From: Peltaster fructicola | Taxonomy: Eukaryota; Ascomycota; Dothideomycetes | Length of the DNA: 64,000 nt | NCBI GenBank assembly: GCA_001592805.2 | Contig: CP051143.1 | Location: forward strand, 1,302,001 to 1,366,000 | Direction: 5' to 3' | Part shown: positions 44,143 through 54,586 of the stretch, piece after piece | How the letters are laid out: each line of letters opens with the position of its first letter | How positions within the stretch are numbered: the first letter of the stretch is position 1 | Made by a program: the position numbers and the translations under genes | Notes under the pieces: model-generated | What the model was told of the DNA's origin: nothing | The model's database searches: none | What the model saw: only the letters and a program-made list of their open reading frames with translations

Positions 44143-45249
44143 CCTGTCTCACACTTTTCATATGTCAACTTCGCATTCCCAAATATACAGCATTACCAGG
44201 CGTTCTGAGCTACAACGGTCTCTACGGCACATCTGGCGTTTGGCAGCTGGGTGGTTACCCTCACGGGATCGGCTCTGGACAACATTTTTATAGGAGTCCA
44301 TGGTGTAAAGCACCAGGCTCATGATTGATTCTCTCACGCTCTCTAAGGACTACCACTGTCTGAGCCTCCAACATATCAAGCGACATCCTTCACTTCGTTA
44401 CAAGCGAGTTATTGCTGGCTGATACCCGAATGAGCAAGAGGCAGAGTGCTAACAAGCCCGCCTTCTCATAGTTATTGCATCATTTCTTTGTTCGATCATA
44501 TCTCATATTATTATCGGTCTGGCCTGGCGACCTCGTGTGCATTACCGGCGTTGGCAGCTGGATGTACCAGAAGAGTCGAGGACGGTTTAATGGATTGGTG
44601 GAATTATATTCTTCCTGAAGGATGGACACACAGTAGATATGCGCTGTACACTGCACATCACCGACATCTTGTCTCATACATTTGTCAACACCAGCTATGC
44701 CATCCTAGTCTCATCAACCGACTTGAAAGGTCACGCCGGACTCGTGAAACAACGATGACCCAGGTCATTGTCCCTCCTATCACGTTCCTTCCGCGATCAT
44801 TCCAGCGTTACAGTCTCCTCAACACTGTCTGCCTACCTCACTTGGCATCGTGGCTAGCGTCACAGACCCGGTGAGCTACTGCGTTGTCAATGCTCACAAT
44901 ATATAGCACAAGTACATTGAATTGATCTGCGATCGACCTCATTCACAGCAGCATAGCAACGCCATGCATATGATTATAGATCATCATAGCCGTTGCGTTG
45001 TGTCTCGAAGCGCATAGTCACGATAGCCTGCGCTATGCTCAGTGTCTACAGTTGATGTGCCATGACCAAATGATGTTATATCCAGAGAAGAGTGCCTGAG
45101 GTTAATGATTCATAGCAAGGACGTCATACGAAATTATGCAACCGTTATGCGCGAACTTTTTACGCGACAACCACCTACAGCATGTGATTGCTGTGACTCG
45201 AACGAAGCTCTTGATTTAGACAGCACTGTGAAGTGCCACACATCGACAT
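44143..45249. other. Intergenic region
   Basis: About 1.1 kb between two plus-strand genes. An open frame at 44446-44874 has no recognisable character. Nothing else seen. Confidence 0.45.
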
Positions 45250-46335
45250 ATGGCGCCATATACAGGCATCCCACTATCACCGGCTGAGCTTTCATATCTG
45301 CATGCCTCCCTCCAACAAACGCCTCCAATCCGCCCAGACGGACGATCACAGAATGACTTCCGATCGCTCACAGCAGAGGCAGATATACTGCCGACAGCAA
45401 ACGGATCAGCACGAGTGTGCTTCGCAGATGGCACCGAAGCTATTGTTGGCGTGAAAGCTGAGGTTGAGAAGAGTAAGAGCACGTCAGGCAAAAGCACAGT
45501 AAGCGTAGAGCAAGGTGTCGACCAAGAAGAGACCAGCGCACCACGACAAACTCATGGCGAAGAAGATTGGCTGGAGGTCGCGGTCGAGATACCGAGTACG
45601 CGTGACGATGACCCGTTGCCAGTCTTTCTCGCTGCTATGCTCAGCGAAGCACTGCTTGCAGATGGCACTTTGAAGGACAGATTATATATTAATTCACGCT
45701 TTCACTGGAGGCTATACGTGGATGTGAGTGCGCAGAGATACTGGGAGAGAACATCACTGATAAGCTAGATTCTTCTGCTCTCCACGCCACTATCATACCC
45801 TCTGCCATTGTTGAGTCTCACCAGTCATCTTGCCCTGCTCAGCACACGCCTACCAGCTCTCGCATCCCAGGGAGACGAAGATCCATTGTTCAGCGACGAT
45901 TGGGCTGCTGCCACGCCACTATACCCACAATCGACACTCACGAAGCCTCCCATTACTTTACTGCTCATGTCAGTGGGAGACAACATATTCTATGATCCAT
46001 CAAGAGAGGAGCTCGCAGTAGCAGACGCAGTGTTTGCCATCTCAGTGGCACAGCAGCATTCCAATAAGGCTCTTGAAGTCGTGAGCATGAGGACGATTGA
46101 TCCTCCATCACGATTGACCGCAGCTGGTGTTCCAAGAGACTTGACCTCAGGCGGCGCCGTCAGTGTGAGCACAGCAGAGGCACTGGTACGACGAGAACTG
46201 GATGAAGTTGGCAAGGTGTGGAAGCCACCACGAGGAGGACTCAAGCGAGCTCTGATGGCACGCATGATCAGCCAAGTGGTAAAAGACGGTGTTGCCGCAG
46301 ACGTGCTTGAAGCTTTGGCAAAAGTGAATATATGA
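45250..46335 (+). CDS. RRP42: RNA exosome ring subunit Rrp42
   Basis: RNase PH-like structural subunit of the nine-subunit exosome ring that degrades and trims RNA with Dis3. Two exons (45250-45723, 45769-46335; 45-nt intron) encode 346 residues. Motifs in order: PLSPAELSYLHASLQQTPPI, RPDGRSQNDFRSLTAEADIL, GSARVCFADGTEAIVGVKAE, a Ser/Glu-rich insert, then after the intron LPLLSLTSHLALLSTRLPAL with TKPPITLLLM and DPSREELAVADAVFAI. The RPDGR and DPSREE blocks are those of the Rrp42/EXOSC7 branch, and catalytic phosphate-binding residues are not expected. Its stop codon lies two bases from the stop codon of the opposing golgin gene. Confidence 0.92.
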
Positions 46336-46337
46336 CA

Positions 46338-48884
46338 CTATCTGCTGACCTTCTCCTCTACAAGTTCTCGGTAGATCTTTTTCAGCTCGACGACGTCAGC
46401 CTTGAGCTCATCGACTTCTTCCTCACGCTCGCCGAGCATCTCGAGACATGCGTCATAACGCTGTTGCACGCCCTGCATGTCCTTCTCAAGCTCAACAACA
46501 CGGCTCTTCTTAGACCTGGCTTCCTCAACCTCCCTCATAAGCAGCACAATCTGGTCTCTGGCTTCATCACGCTGAGCCCCTAGACGAGCGAGTTCGTCCT
46601 TGTGAGCAGCCTTCTCGCCTTCGAGCTTCCTCACTGCTGCGCTCATGCGCTCGACGAGCTGCACACTCGGGCCCGCACCGCTGACGTTTGTGGAGACAAT
46701 GTCATTGATTGTCTGATGTGGCGAAGATTCGTGGTCGAAGTCGTCGTCAATTTCAGGCTCTGCAGGTGGCATGCCATTCATGTCAGGGAAGTTCATGATA
46801 CTTCCATGAGTGCTGAAAGGAGGAGAGAGTAACTCGCGATCCGGCGTTGCGGCTGTCCGAGAAGGCACAACACTGCTACGTCGGGTTGAAGATCGCTCAA
46901 AGCCTGGAAAATCGCCAGCTTTTGGTGGTCCTCTGCGTGGTCCGATATCCAGACCAGAAGTTTTGCGCGATAGTGGTAATGATTCCATCCGAACGGGTCT
47001 GGCACCTCGCTGCCATCTTGCTTTCTCCTCTTCCAGTCGTGCAGCTAGCTCTGACTCCCAGATACGCCTTTGCCGCTCAAAGTCTGCTTTTGCATCAGCC
47101 AGTGTGGTGTTAGCATCATGTAGGCTACGTTGAAGAGCATCGATCTTCGAGTGGTTCTCTGTCAGCTCGGCATCTTTCTCGCGAACTTGCTGAGTTGTGC
47201 TTTCAAGCTCTTCAGCCGCAAGTCGTGCCTTGGAGCCGGCATCTCGTGCTTTCTTGCGCACGTCTGCCTCTCTCCGGGCGGCCTCATCACGATCTTTCTC
47301 CATGGCGACGAGCCTGGCATTGAGACTGCCCTCAATGGTCTCCCAATTGGTCTTGGCGAGGTTGTATTGATTCTGTAGCAGCTCAATTTGACGGAGCAGC
47401 TTCGCACCACTTTCAGCACCATCCACTTCTGTGCTTTGCTCTTCTATTCGTGCTCGCATGGCTTCGAGACGAGCCTCGACCGACTTGATCTCGTTGGTGA
47501 GCTCTAATTCCGTCACAGACCATCGTTCTCGCTGTCGATCAGTATCCTCTTGCACTTTTTTGATCTCTGCCTGAGCGCGATCCTCTGCGAGCTTCTTCTC
47601 GATCTGTGAGTCCTCCAACTCATTCTCGAGGTCGGCGATGCGGTTCTTGTCAGCCTCAAGCGCCTTGTTCTGAGCGGCTTGTATGGCTTGCGCTGCACGC
47701 TTCTCTGCTTCTTGCAGCTGAAGGTTGAGACTGTTGATTTGATCGTTCGCCTTGTCGCGGTCCGCACGCAAGGTGTCCAACTGCTCTTGCAATAGCGGCA
47801 CCTGCTTGGCCTTTTCCAAGGCTGATCGCTCGGCAGCTTCAGCACGCCGAACCTTATGCTTGTGTTCCATTTCAGATCTCTCAGCCTTGTCAAGCTTCTT
47901 CCGCATATCAAGCACAGCCTTCTCGCTATCCAAACCCTGCGTCCGCAGCTTGATGGTCTGAAGATGTCGTAGCTCCGTCTTGCTCAACTGTTGTCCCTCC
48001 TCCATCAACAAAGCAATTTGCTCGTCTTTCTGTGCTAGCTTCGAGTCAAGGCTGCCGGAAGCCGTGGTTGCATTTGCCTGCTTCGCTGCGGCGACCGTCT
48101 CTTTGGCAAGATACTGCAGCTTCGCCTGCAGAGCATCGATCCTTTCCAAATGTGCATGCATCTCTTCCTGCCGCTGCTGCTCGGCTGTCTCATACTCACC
48201 ACGCATTCTCTCCATCTCGGCTTCGATTTCCACCGTTGATTGCGAATTGCCATTGACGAAATCGATCGATGGGCGCGAAGAATCGAAACCGTCAGACGTG
48301 GCAAGCTCGACAGAACGTCGCGGCGAGTCGATAGACTTCCTGGCAGGATTGATAGGCAACGTAGAGGCCAACAGTGTTGTATTCGTGTTCGCAGACGTGG
48401 TTGTCTCATCTTCCTTCGCTGACTCTTCCACAGCAGGCACTTGGATGTCCTCATCTTTGCTAACTGTCTCTCCTGCGGTAGCTTGTTCGGCCTCGGCCTT
48501 GTTCTTATCAACATCTGCCTCTTCCCTCTTGATATCGATACTCGTCCTCGCACTCGCAGTCCGTTCTGAGCTAGGCGCTCTGTTGATGCTGTCGACTCCC
48601 AGTCGGCTCCTCTGTGCCGTGATTCGAGCCAATTTCTCTGCCAGTCTATCGTTGCCTCGAGCTCTCGACGCATCTCTCGAGGTTGAGCCGCTGGTAGTCG
48701 TAGATGGTACCAGTGCAGCCTTCTGGGGTTCGACAGCGTTCTGTGACTCATCGATCTTGGTCTTGTCGCCGTTGTCAGGTCCATCCGCTAGAATGGTGTC
48801 CAGTCTCGACTCCAGGCCAGCTACTGCTGAGGACAGCATGCTGCCCCAGCCCTTCTTGGCTGCAGGCCTGTTCTGAGCCGCCAT
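46338..48884 (-). CDS. TMF/Sgm1-type golgin (long coiled coil)
   Basis: Single exon, 848 residues from MAAQNRPAAKKGWGSMLSSA. The family tethers vesicles at the Golgi through Rab6/Ypt6. An N-terminal GWGSMLSSAVAGLESRLD motif begins the TMF family, followed by a Ser/Ala-rich disordered part. A coiled coil of more than 400 residues runs from about residue 230. The C-terminal 110 residues form the TMF 'TATA-binding' coiled coil: VQLVERMSAAVRKLEGEKAA, then ELARLGAQRDEARDQIVLLM, then VQQRYDACLEMLGEREEEVD, ending LKKIYRELVEEKVSR. The older reading of the frame from 48941 starts with GTG, so the first ATG at 48884 is used. A 298-codon open frame on the opposite strand (47980-48876) is a shadow. Confidence 0.9.
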   Translation of the reverse strand: MAAQNRPAAKKGWGSMLSSAVAGLESRLDTILADGPDNGDKTKIDESQNAVEPQKAALVPSTTTSGSTSRDASRARGNDRLAEKLARITAQRSRLGVDSINRAPSSERTASARTSIDIKREEADVDKNKAEAEQATAGETVSKDEDIQVPAVEESAKEDETTTSANTNTTLLASTLPINPARKSIDSPRRSVELATSDGFDSSRPSIDFVNGNSQSTVEIEAEMERMRGEYETAEQQRQEEMHAHLERIDALQAKLQYLAKETVAAAKQANATTASGSLDSKLAQKDEQIALLMEEGQQLSKTELRHLQTIKLRTQGLDSEKAVLDMRKKLDKAERSEMEHKHKVRRAEAAERSALEKAKQVPLLQEQLDTLRADRDKANDQINSLNLQLQEAEKRAAQAIQAAQNKALEADKNRIADLENELEDSQIEKKLAEDRAQAEIKKVQEDTDRQRERWSVTELELTNEIKSVEARLEAMRARIEEQSTEVDGAESGAKLLRQIELLQNQYNLAKTNWETIEGSLNARLVAMEKDRDEAARREADVRKKARDAGSKARLAAEELESTTQQVREKDAELTENHSKIDALQRSLHDANTTLADAKADFERQRRIWESELAARLEEEKARWQRGARPVRMESLPLSRKTSGLDIGPRRGPPKAGDFPGFERSSTRRSSVVPSRTAATPDRELLSPPFSTHGSIMNFPDMNGMPPAEPEIDDDFDHESSPHQTINDIVSTNVSGAGPSVQLVERMSAAVRKLEGEKAAHKDELARLGAQRDEARDQIVLLMREVEEARSKKSRVVELEKDMQGVQQRYDACLEMLGEREEEVDELKADVVELKKIYRELVEEKVSR

Positions 48885-49464
48885 GGCGAGAGGTGTGCTG
48901 CAGATGCAGCTGTGATGTGTTGAGATATGCCTGGAATGCACTCAATGCGCCTGGTGAGACAGAAAGCTGTTCTTAACCGACATGCTGCTCATGCATCGCA
49001 ATTATTGACAGTCGCGACAGGTCACACGAGTCTGCATAGCATGCGTCCTTACAAGGACTTATACAAGAATGTGATTGTTGTAGGATGTAGAGTCTATTTC
49101 CGAGGTCGGTGCCTGCATGATACCAGGATCGCGAGAAGCTCAGCTGGCATCGTGTGTCTGGAGTGCATTTTTGTGGAGCCTACGGACCTATAGAACAACA
49201 GACGCACACGTACACTCTTACGAGTCGTTGACAAGCGTTCTTTATTGCTTATACTCATCTAGCATTACTTCTGATATCGTAAGCGTCTTGACGACCATGT
49301 CATCCCAGTCCTATCTCATTTCTCGAGCCAGTTCGACTCCGAACCTTGAACGAGACAACCAAAGCATAACACCAATAACCATTTCCCATGTGCCGCTATA
49401 GCAGCACTTCAGAGATCATTCCTATCTTCCAGAAAGTTGCCTAAGATTCACCATGATCGTGTGA
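48885..49464. other. Intergenic region
   Basis: About 580 bases upstream of the golgin gene and downstream of the next minus-strand gene. Nothing recognised. Confidence 0.45.
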
Positions 49465-50339
49465 TCAAGCTATAGGTGCTTTGACCGTCTCAGGAGTAGG
49501 AGTCGCTGGGCTCCTCAGACTGCTATCGCCAGGTTTTGGAGTCTCCTCCCTCTTCGGAGTCTGCAGACCCGGGTAACTGCCCAACTCAGAGCCTTGCCCA
49601 CTTTGTCCTCGCTTGCGTGCTCCGAAGTGGTGCCAACTGCTCTTCTCATGGCTGCTACCCGGACGTCCATCAGTACCATTGGCGGTGGAAGAATGATCGT
49701 TAGACGACTCGGTCAGGCGTGCGAAGAGGCCTTTCTTTTTCACGGGCTGTGGCTTGGCCTCGTCCAAACCAACATCCTCAAAGTCTTCCTCTTTCATGAC
49801 CGGCGGCACGATTGGTACTGGTAGAGGTCGTACGAATGTGTTGCTGGTTCTGGTGGGCGATTGAAACGACCGGCTGTCTAATGAGCCTCGCTGGTTGAAC
49901 TCATTCGGTCGCATCACTGGTGATCGTCCCGAGATATCCTGTGCAATGGTCAGTAGTGTCTCAAGAGACCAAGGGAGGAGGCATACGAATGACCGCCGGT
50001 AGGAGTCGAAAGACTCCCGACTTATGTTGAATTGCTCGGCCTCATTGACTAGACTGCGATGGTTGCTGCTTGTCGTGCTTCGTGAAGAGTTGGTGTGCCA
50101 GAATGATTTGCGCTCTAGTGTTGGTGATGGTGGCAGGCATATGCCACTGTCGTTGATGTCTACAGCTTATCAGCGGCCGTCCACAACATGGAGCATTGGC
50201 TCTTACCACTCAATTTGTACTCTACAGTGTCAGCGTCGGATATCTCTGCAGATTTGCCAGCGTCACTGTTGGACCGCGCATCGTAGACTGGTCGGACGTT
50301 CTCGTCTTGCTTTCGAAACGGATTGCGTACGAACGGCAT
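49465..50339 (-). CDS. Conserved ascomycete protein of unknown function
   Basis: Three minus-strand exons (50207-50339, 49987-50159, 49465-49938) encode 259 residues. It starts MPFVRNPFRKQDENVRPVYD, continues through SAEISDADTVEYKLSG, FNISRESFDSYRRSF and DISGRSPV, then a basic/polar disordered tail containing KKKGLFARLTESSND and ending PETVKAPIA. I recognise the SRESFDSYRRSFDIS block from hypothetical proteins of filamentous ascomycetes but know no function. No signal peptide, membrane segment or Cys. The many Ser/Thr-Pro and Arg-Arg-Ser sites suggest a phosphorylated scaffold; that is inference. All three exons were needed to keep frame; intron donors are GTAAGA and GTATGC. Confidence 0.72.
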
Positions 50340-51200
50340 CTTGTAAAGCTATTGTCGGCAAGAATATATGACGTATTCGATATGGCGAACTCGAGCATGC
50401 GATGCGCAAGATCAAAAGATGTGTTGTTGATGCTCTGCAATGCTGAGGATATATTGCGCCGCAAGTCTCGTGTGACCAGACAATGTCCGTGGTGAGGCTG
50501 ATAGCTGCAGGGCGGCCTGGACAGCAGGATGAAGGTGGGTCGATTATGTAGCTTAATATTAGAGAAGGTAGGTGTGGATCGAGGATGTTGCCCTTGTATA
50601 GGTAGCGGCGACGCTCGAGTTGACGAGTTTCAGGTTTGCGGCGTGAGTGAAGTCAATGGTGATGGATATTGAAGACTGAAACCCGTCGCTGATAGTCCTC
50701 TTCAGATAGAAGTCGAACGAGATTCCAAATGCGTGCCGCGGATGATCGTCAATGGCGTAGTCACGATTCCCACTAAGGCGGCGTTCTTGGGTTGCGATGA
50801 TGCTGGCCACTAAATACAGCCGCCAAGGTGCTCGGTATGTAGTAAAATCAATGACGGAGTGATGAGGACGAGAGGTCGACGAGAATGTTCAAGTCTGCGA
50901 AGGACATCGTCAAGTGTATCTCGGCTGCGCGGCTGTATTGCTAGGGTCAGCAATCGATGGCCTGCACTGGGAATGGTAATTCATCGACATCAGAGTGGTT
51001 CCGGTACCGCAGTTTGAGTACGACGCGTACCAGATCTGCCGGAGAAGTGGGCTGTGCCCTGCTGTACTCATGGTGATGCATTTGATTGGTAGTTTCAGCT
51101 TATTCACATGCTTGTGTTACTACATATAGGATGCAAGCTTGTCTATTTTATTCTGCTATGCATATCCTGATACATGGCCTGCAGCATCAAGGCTCGTCGT
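50340..51200. other. Intergenic region
   Basis: About 860 bases between two minus-strand genes. The open frame at 50559-50810 (minus) is not convincing. Confidence 0.45.
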
Positions 51201-53642
51201 TCACCTGGCCAAGACTGCCTTGACCACGCCCTCCAGCGTTACATTTCCAGCAATAGCCAGTTCCTGAATGCCATTCACTGCACTGCCAGTCCTCAGCCAT
51301 TGAGCGAGCATGTCATTCGATTCGACAGGCTTGATGGTGGAGTTGGCTGTGCCGACCGTGACATGTGGCGTCTCGTTCGCTGTCCTCCATGTATCTTGTG
51401 AGCCTTCTTGTGGGACCAGTCTTGCTACGAACGCCATGACACGATCGTTCCAGACCAGTCGCTCTAGTTGGACATTGCACAATCCTAGCTTTGCTTCTGG
51501 CACAGCGTACGCTCTCGACTCGGTGGCTGCGGACGCTTCATCGTATCTTGCTTGTAGTGATTGCCAAAGGTCGGGTTGTTGTTGAGCTGAGGCGCGATGG
51601 ATGAGGGTCACATGGAACTCCTGCTGCAGCCTCTTCTCTCGCTTCAGTTGTGTGTACATCTTGGCGACCTCCGGGTCACTGTTGCGGAAAACTGCTTCGA
51701 GCACAGCATTGACACGGGTCACCGGGACCGACACTCCAAAGTATTCGACCTTCTTCTCTTTCTTTTTGGCATTGCCGTTGGTCTGTTGTGCGGTAGCAGC
51801 AGGGTTTCTGGAAGACTTGTCACTGCTAGACTTGATGCTGTGCTTGACTTCGATTCTGTATTCCGATGTTGCTGATGCAATCGCAGCTTCGATCTCATCC
51901 TGCGAAGGGGGCCTAGCGTCCTTGAATAGCTTGGGATACTCCTCGTAAAGTCTGCGAATGATGAGGTCGACTGTGTGCTGAGTGGAGGCTAACGGATCCA
52001 AATCGATAACCATGTCAAACCCATCATCCGGCTTCAGGTCTGCATCGACAGGCTCGAAACGTCCCATGAAGCCCTCCATGATCCCGATAATCTCGGTTGG
52101 TCCTTTGGTGCCGGCATGAATGGTCTGGTGATTATCGCCTCTTGTCAGCACGCGTCGCCGTGTTGCTTCTCTGATCCGATCAAAGTTCTCACGATCGTGT
52201 CTGTAGTGTAGCGCAACAAACTTTGCCCATGGCAGAACCTTGGTAACATCTTCAATGATCTGCTTGCGCTCACGCCGTTGATGGTTGTTGCGGTCGGCGA
52301 TCATGACTGGTGCTTCACCGAGAGCATTCACACATGCGTGTGCGAACGCCTCCGGCTTCCTGCTTTTGACCGTGATGTTGTCGTTCTGGACATGGCCCCA
52401 TCCGAAGAGCTTGGCAAGAGTCAGTGCAACAGTCGTCTTGCCACACCCAATCGTGGCGACAGGCACCAGGATGATATCATGAGGACCGTCAGTATCTTGC
52501 TCGCTATGTTGCTCGTTACGGATAATATCCGCGCCGGTGAGACCACGAGACGCGAGGAAGTCGTCCCTCATCTTGATGATGCCGTGATTCTGATTGTAAG
52601 CCTGACCCAACTCTTTATTGCCATGCAGCTGTCTTCGAGCAAAGTCCAGGTACTCTGCTGTGATCTGCTTGTGTTTCTTGTAGACGGGCTCTCGACCACC
52701 GATGATGGCTTTGGTGCACTCTCGCCACTGGCGGTACATGAGGTATGGCTCTTCGAACTTGTACTTAAAGAACCAATCGTGCCATTGTCCCGTGTTGGCT
52801 TTCGATTGGCATCGAATGACGAATCCTTCTGTGTCGCGGCCATCGTAATTGCCCGTCTCGGCTATGTTATCGAGGAACTTGTGCACGTTATCGATATCCT
52901 GCTCTACGATGTATTGTGTTCGTTTGAAGCCCCATTGGTCGGCAAAGGAGTCTACCAGAGCATGTGGGTATGTGACAAACTCTGGCAGGTTGAGGTTGAT
53001 GCCATGGAGATACAGACCTGCAGTGTTGGGAGCATACTCCAGGACATGCTCTTCGAACTCGTCATCGCACAGCTCTGCTACAGCAGTGGCATTCATGGCT
53101 CTCAGAGTCTTCGCTAGCTCTTCTCGCGTCCTACCAACACTCTGCACATGTCGGTCGACCCATTTCTGACCCCATTCGGCATGGCTGACTTCGATGTCGC
53201 CACGAGATCCAGTAGAGTGCTTGCTACAGACGATGAGCGTTCCGTCCTCGAGTCCAGCCATGAAGATAATACAGCCGTTCTCTTTGACAGAAAGCTCATA
53301 CGGACCACGAGTGTCTCGCTTGACATTCTCCCATTCTGTCTCGCGGACTTCGCCATGATTGAAGAACTTGTCGTAACCTCGGACAGCGATTTCTGCCTGG
53401 CCGGCAGCATTCTTGGTCGTGAAGAGTCCTCTTGCGTAGGTCGGGAGGTTTGATTGCTTGTATGCCCAATCTTGTAATCGCCAAGAGTCGACTGATATGT
53501 TGGAGTTGTCGACGGAAAATGTGCTCTTCTTTGTTTGAAAATGGCGAGTTTTCTTTCCTTTGGCATCTTCAAGGCCTTGAAGCATCTCACTGACTTCGCG
53601 AGGCTCTTGTCGACGACCAAGACGGTCCATCAGGTCAGCCAT
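51201..53642 (-). CDS. TRL1: tRNA ligase Trl1 (ligase, kinase, cyclic phosphodiesterase)
   Basis: Seals tRNA exons after intron removal and joins HAC1-type mRNA halves in the unfolded protein response. Single exon, 813 residues from MADLMDRLGRRQEPREV; the open frame extends 15 codons upstream only from a GTG. The ligase domain carries the AMP-accepting Lys in ELSVKENGCIIF (about residue 118) and GRDTEGFVIRCQSK. The kinase domain has the P-loop PVATIGCGKTTVALTLAKLF (about 400) with DNITVKSR. The 2',3'-cyclic phosphodiesterase domain has the two HxT motifs, HVTLIHR (about 680) and PHVTVGTANS (about 760). A Lys/Ser-rich linker precedes the last domain. All three active sites look complete. The opposite-strand open frame of 279 codons is a shadow. 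Confidence 0.95.
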   Translation of the reverse strand: MADLMDRLGRRQEPREVSEMLQGLEDAKGKKTRHFQTKKSTFSVDNSNISVDSWRLQDWAYKQSNLPTYARGLFTTKNAAGQAEIAVRGYDKFFNHGEVRETEWENVKRDTRGPYELSVKENGCIIFMAGLEDGTLIVCSKHSTGSRGDIEVSHAEWGQKWVDRHVQSVGRTREELAKTLRAMNATAVAELCDDEFEEHVLEYAPNTAGLYLHGINLNLPEFVTYPHALVDSFADQWGFKRTQYIVEQDIDNVHKFLDNIAETGNYDGRDTEGFVIRCQSKANTGQWHDWFFKYKFEEPYLMYRQWRECTKAIIGGREPVYKKHKQITAEYLDFARRQLHGNKELGQAYNQNHGIIKMRDDFLASRGLTGADIIRNEQHSEQDTDGPHDIILVPVATIGCGKTTVALTLAKLFGWGHVQNDNITVKSRKPEAFAHACVNALGEAPVMIADRNNHQRRERKQIIEDVTKVLPWAKFVALHYRHDRENFDRIREATRRRVLTRGDNHQTIHAGTKGPTEIIGIMEGFMGRFEPVDADLKPDDGFDMVIDLDPLASTQHTVDLIIRRLYEEYPKLFKDARPPSQDEIEAAIASATSEYRIEVKHSIKSSSDKSSRNPAATAQQTNGNAKKKEKKVEYFGVSVPVTRVNAVLEAVFRNSDPEVAKMYTQLKREKRLQQEFHVTLIHRASAQQQPDLWQSLQARYDEASAATESRAYAVPEAKLGLCNVQLERLVWNDRVMAFVARLVPQEGSQDTWRTANETPHVTVGTANSTIKPVESNDMLAQWLRTGSAVNGIQELAIAGNVTLEGVVKAVLAR

Positions 53643-54076
53643 GGCCGTAACAAGTGTGGTTGTGTGCTGAGCTGTGATCGCAGCCACTACTTCCAGTGTA
53701 TGCTGACTTTGGGTTGTGTTTGTGGGAAGTCGCAGTAATAAGGACTATAACGTTGCTTATGATCGCCTCATCGAGACTACTAGGGACACCGCCTACTATC
53801 GATTCACATTGACTCATACACCATCTATGACCATAGTCAATTTTGCATGAGTGTTCAGGCTGAGTAGCACCGCCACATTTCGAAGAAAGCCTCAATCGTC
53901 AGAGACAGCGCTATTCTCAAAACAAACAACAAAACTACCCGTCAACCACGCGACACACTCTTCTTTGACATTCTACTTGCTACATGTAATCATCGAGCAT
54001 CGTATCTCGAGCTTGCTCTTGCTGGCATTGTCCTCTCTGAAACCAATCATAATCAGTACCAGTCCTTCCGCTCACG
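53643..54076. other. Divergent promoter between TRL1 and APQ12
   Basis: About 430 bases. The part next to APQ12 (53880-54076) is A/C- and T/C-rich, consistent with a leader. No gene seen. Confidence 0.5.
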
Positions 54077-54586
54077 ATGGACGACATTCAAGGTACAGAA
54101 ACCAGTCCGCGCAGATACCATAGCTAATCGATTACAGAGTGGATAGTGTATGCATACAACCAGGGAGGACCTTACGCCTCGTACATCAAACCGTTCCTCT
54201 CCTACCTCATTCCATACGTCGGCACAATCAACTATGTCACAGGACTCCTCAAGGCATGGGTCTTCCCACTGATCACACAAGCAACCTCGAAGCCAGATCT
54301 CGCTACACTCGCGCTGCTCCTCGTCATCGTGTTGGTCTCACTCAAGATCCTGGATCTCTTATGGCAGAGTGTCAAGTTCTGGATCAAAATGGTCTGGCGT
54401 GTGGTCTTCTACGGTGGGATGGCAGCAGTTGGTCTGTGGTTCTGGACACGAGGACCCGAAGGTGTCGTAGAAGATGTACAACACTGGACACGAACATTCG
54501 ATAAGGAACATCAGTACTGGCTGAAACAAGATCAGCGCGCTCGTCAGAAATCGCCGTATGGTCAGCCTGCAGGCAAGTGGTTCTGA
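54077..54586 (+). CDS. APQ12: Nuclear envelope/ER membrane protein Apq12
   Basis: Apq12 is an ER and nuclear-envelope protein needed for pore assembly and membrane homeostasis. Two exons (54077-54092 and 54138-54586) encode 154 residues; the first exon has only 16 bases (MDDIQ plus one base). The protein has hydrophobic segments at about residues 18-40 (PFLSYLIPYVGTINYVTGLL), 58-80 (LALLLVIVLVSLKILDLLW) and 88-106 (RVVFYGGMAAVGLWFW). A polar tail with TRGPEGVVEDVQHW and QSPYGQPAGKWF-like ending (KSPYGQPAGKWF) follows. The final block and the two central helices match the Apq12 family of filamentous fungi. It is transcribed away from TRL1. Confidence 0.85.

Noticed and set aside
47980-48876. 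298-codon open frame on the plus strand
   Set aside because: It lies wholly antisense to the golgin coiled coil and is Ser/Ala-rich low-complexity sequence, as expected from the reverse of Glu/Ala/Arg codons.
48885-48941. Extended golgin start at 48941
   Set aside because: The frame there opens with GTG, not ATG; the ATG at 48884 begins the family motif.
52278-53117. 279-codon open frame on the plus strand
   Set aside because: Antisense to the kinase and ligase domains of TRL1; no family motif.
53643-53687. Upstream start for TRL1
   Set aside because: The codon at 53687 is GTG; the first ATG in frame is at 53642.
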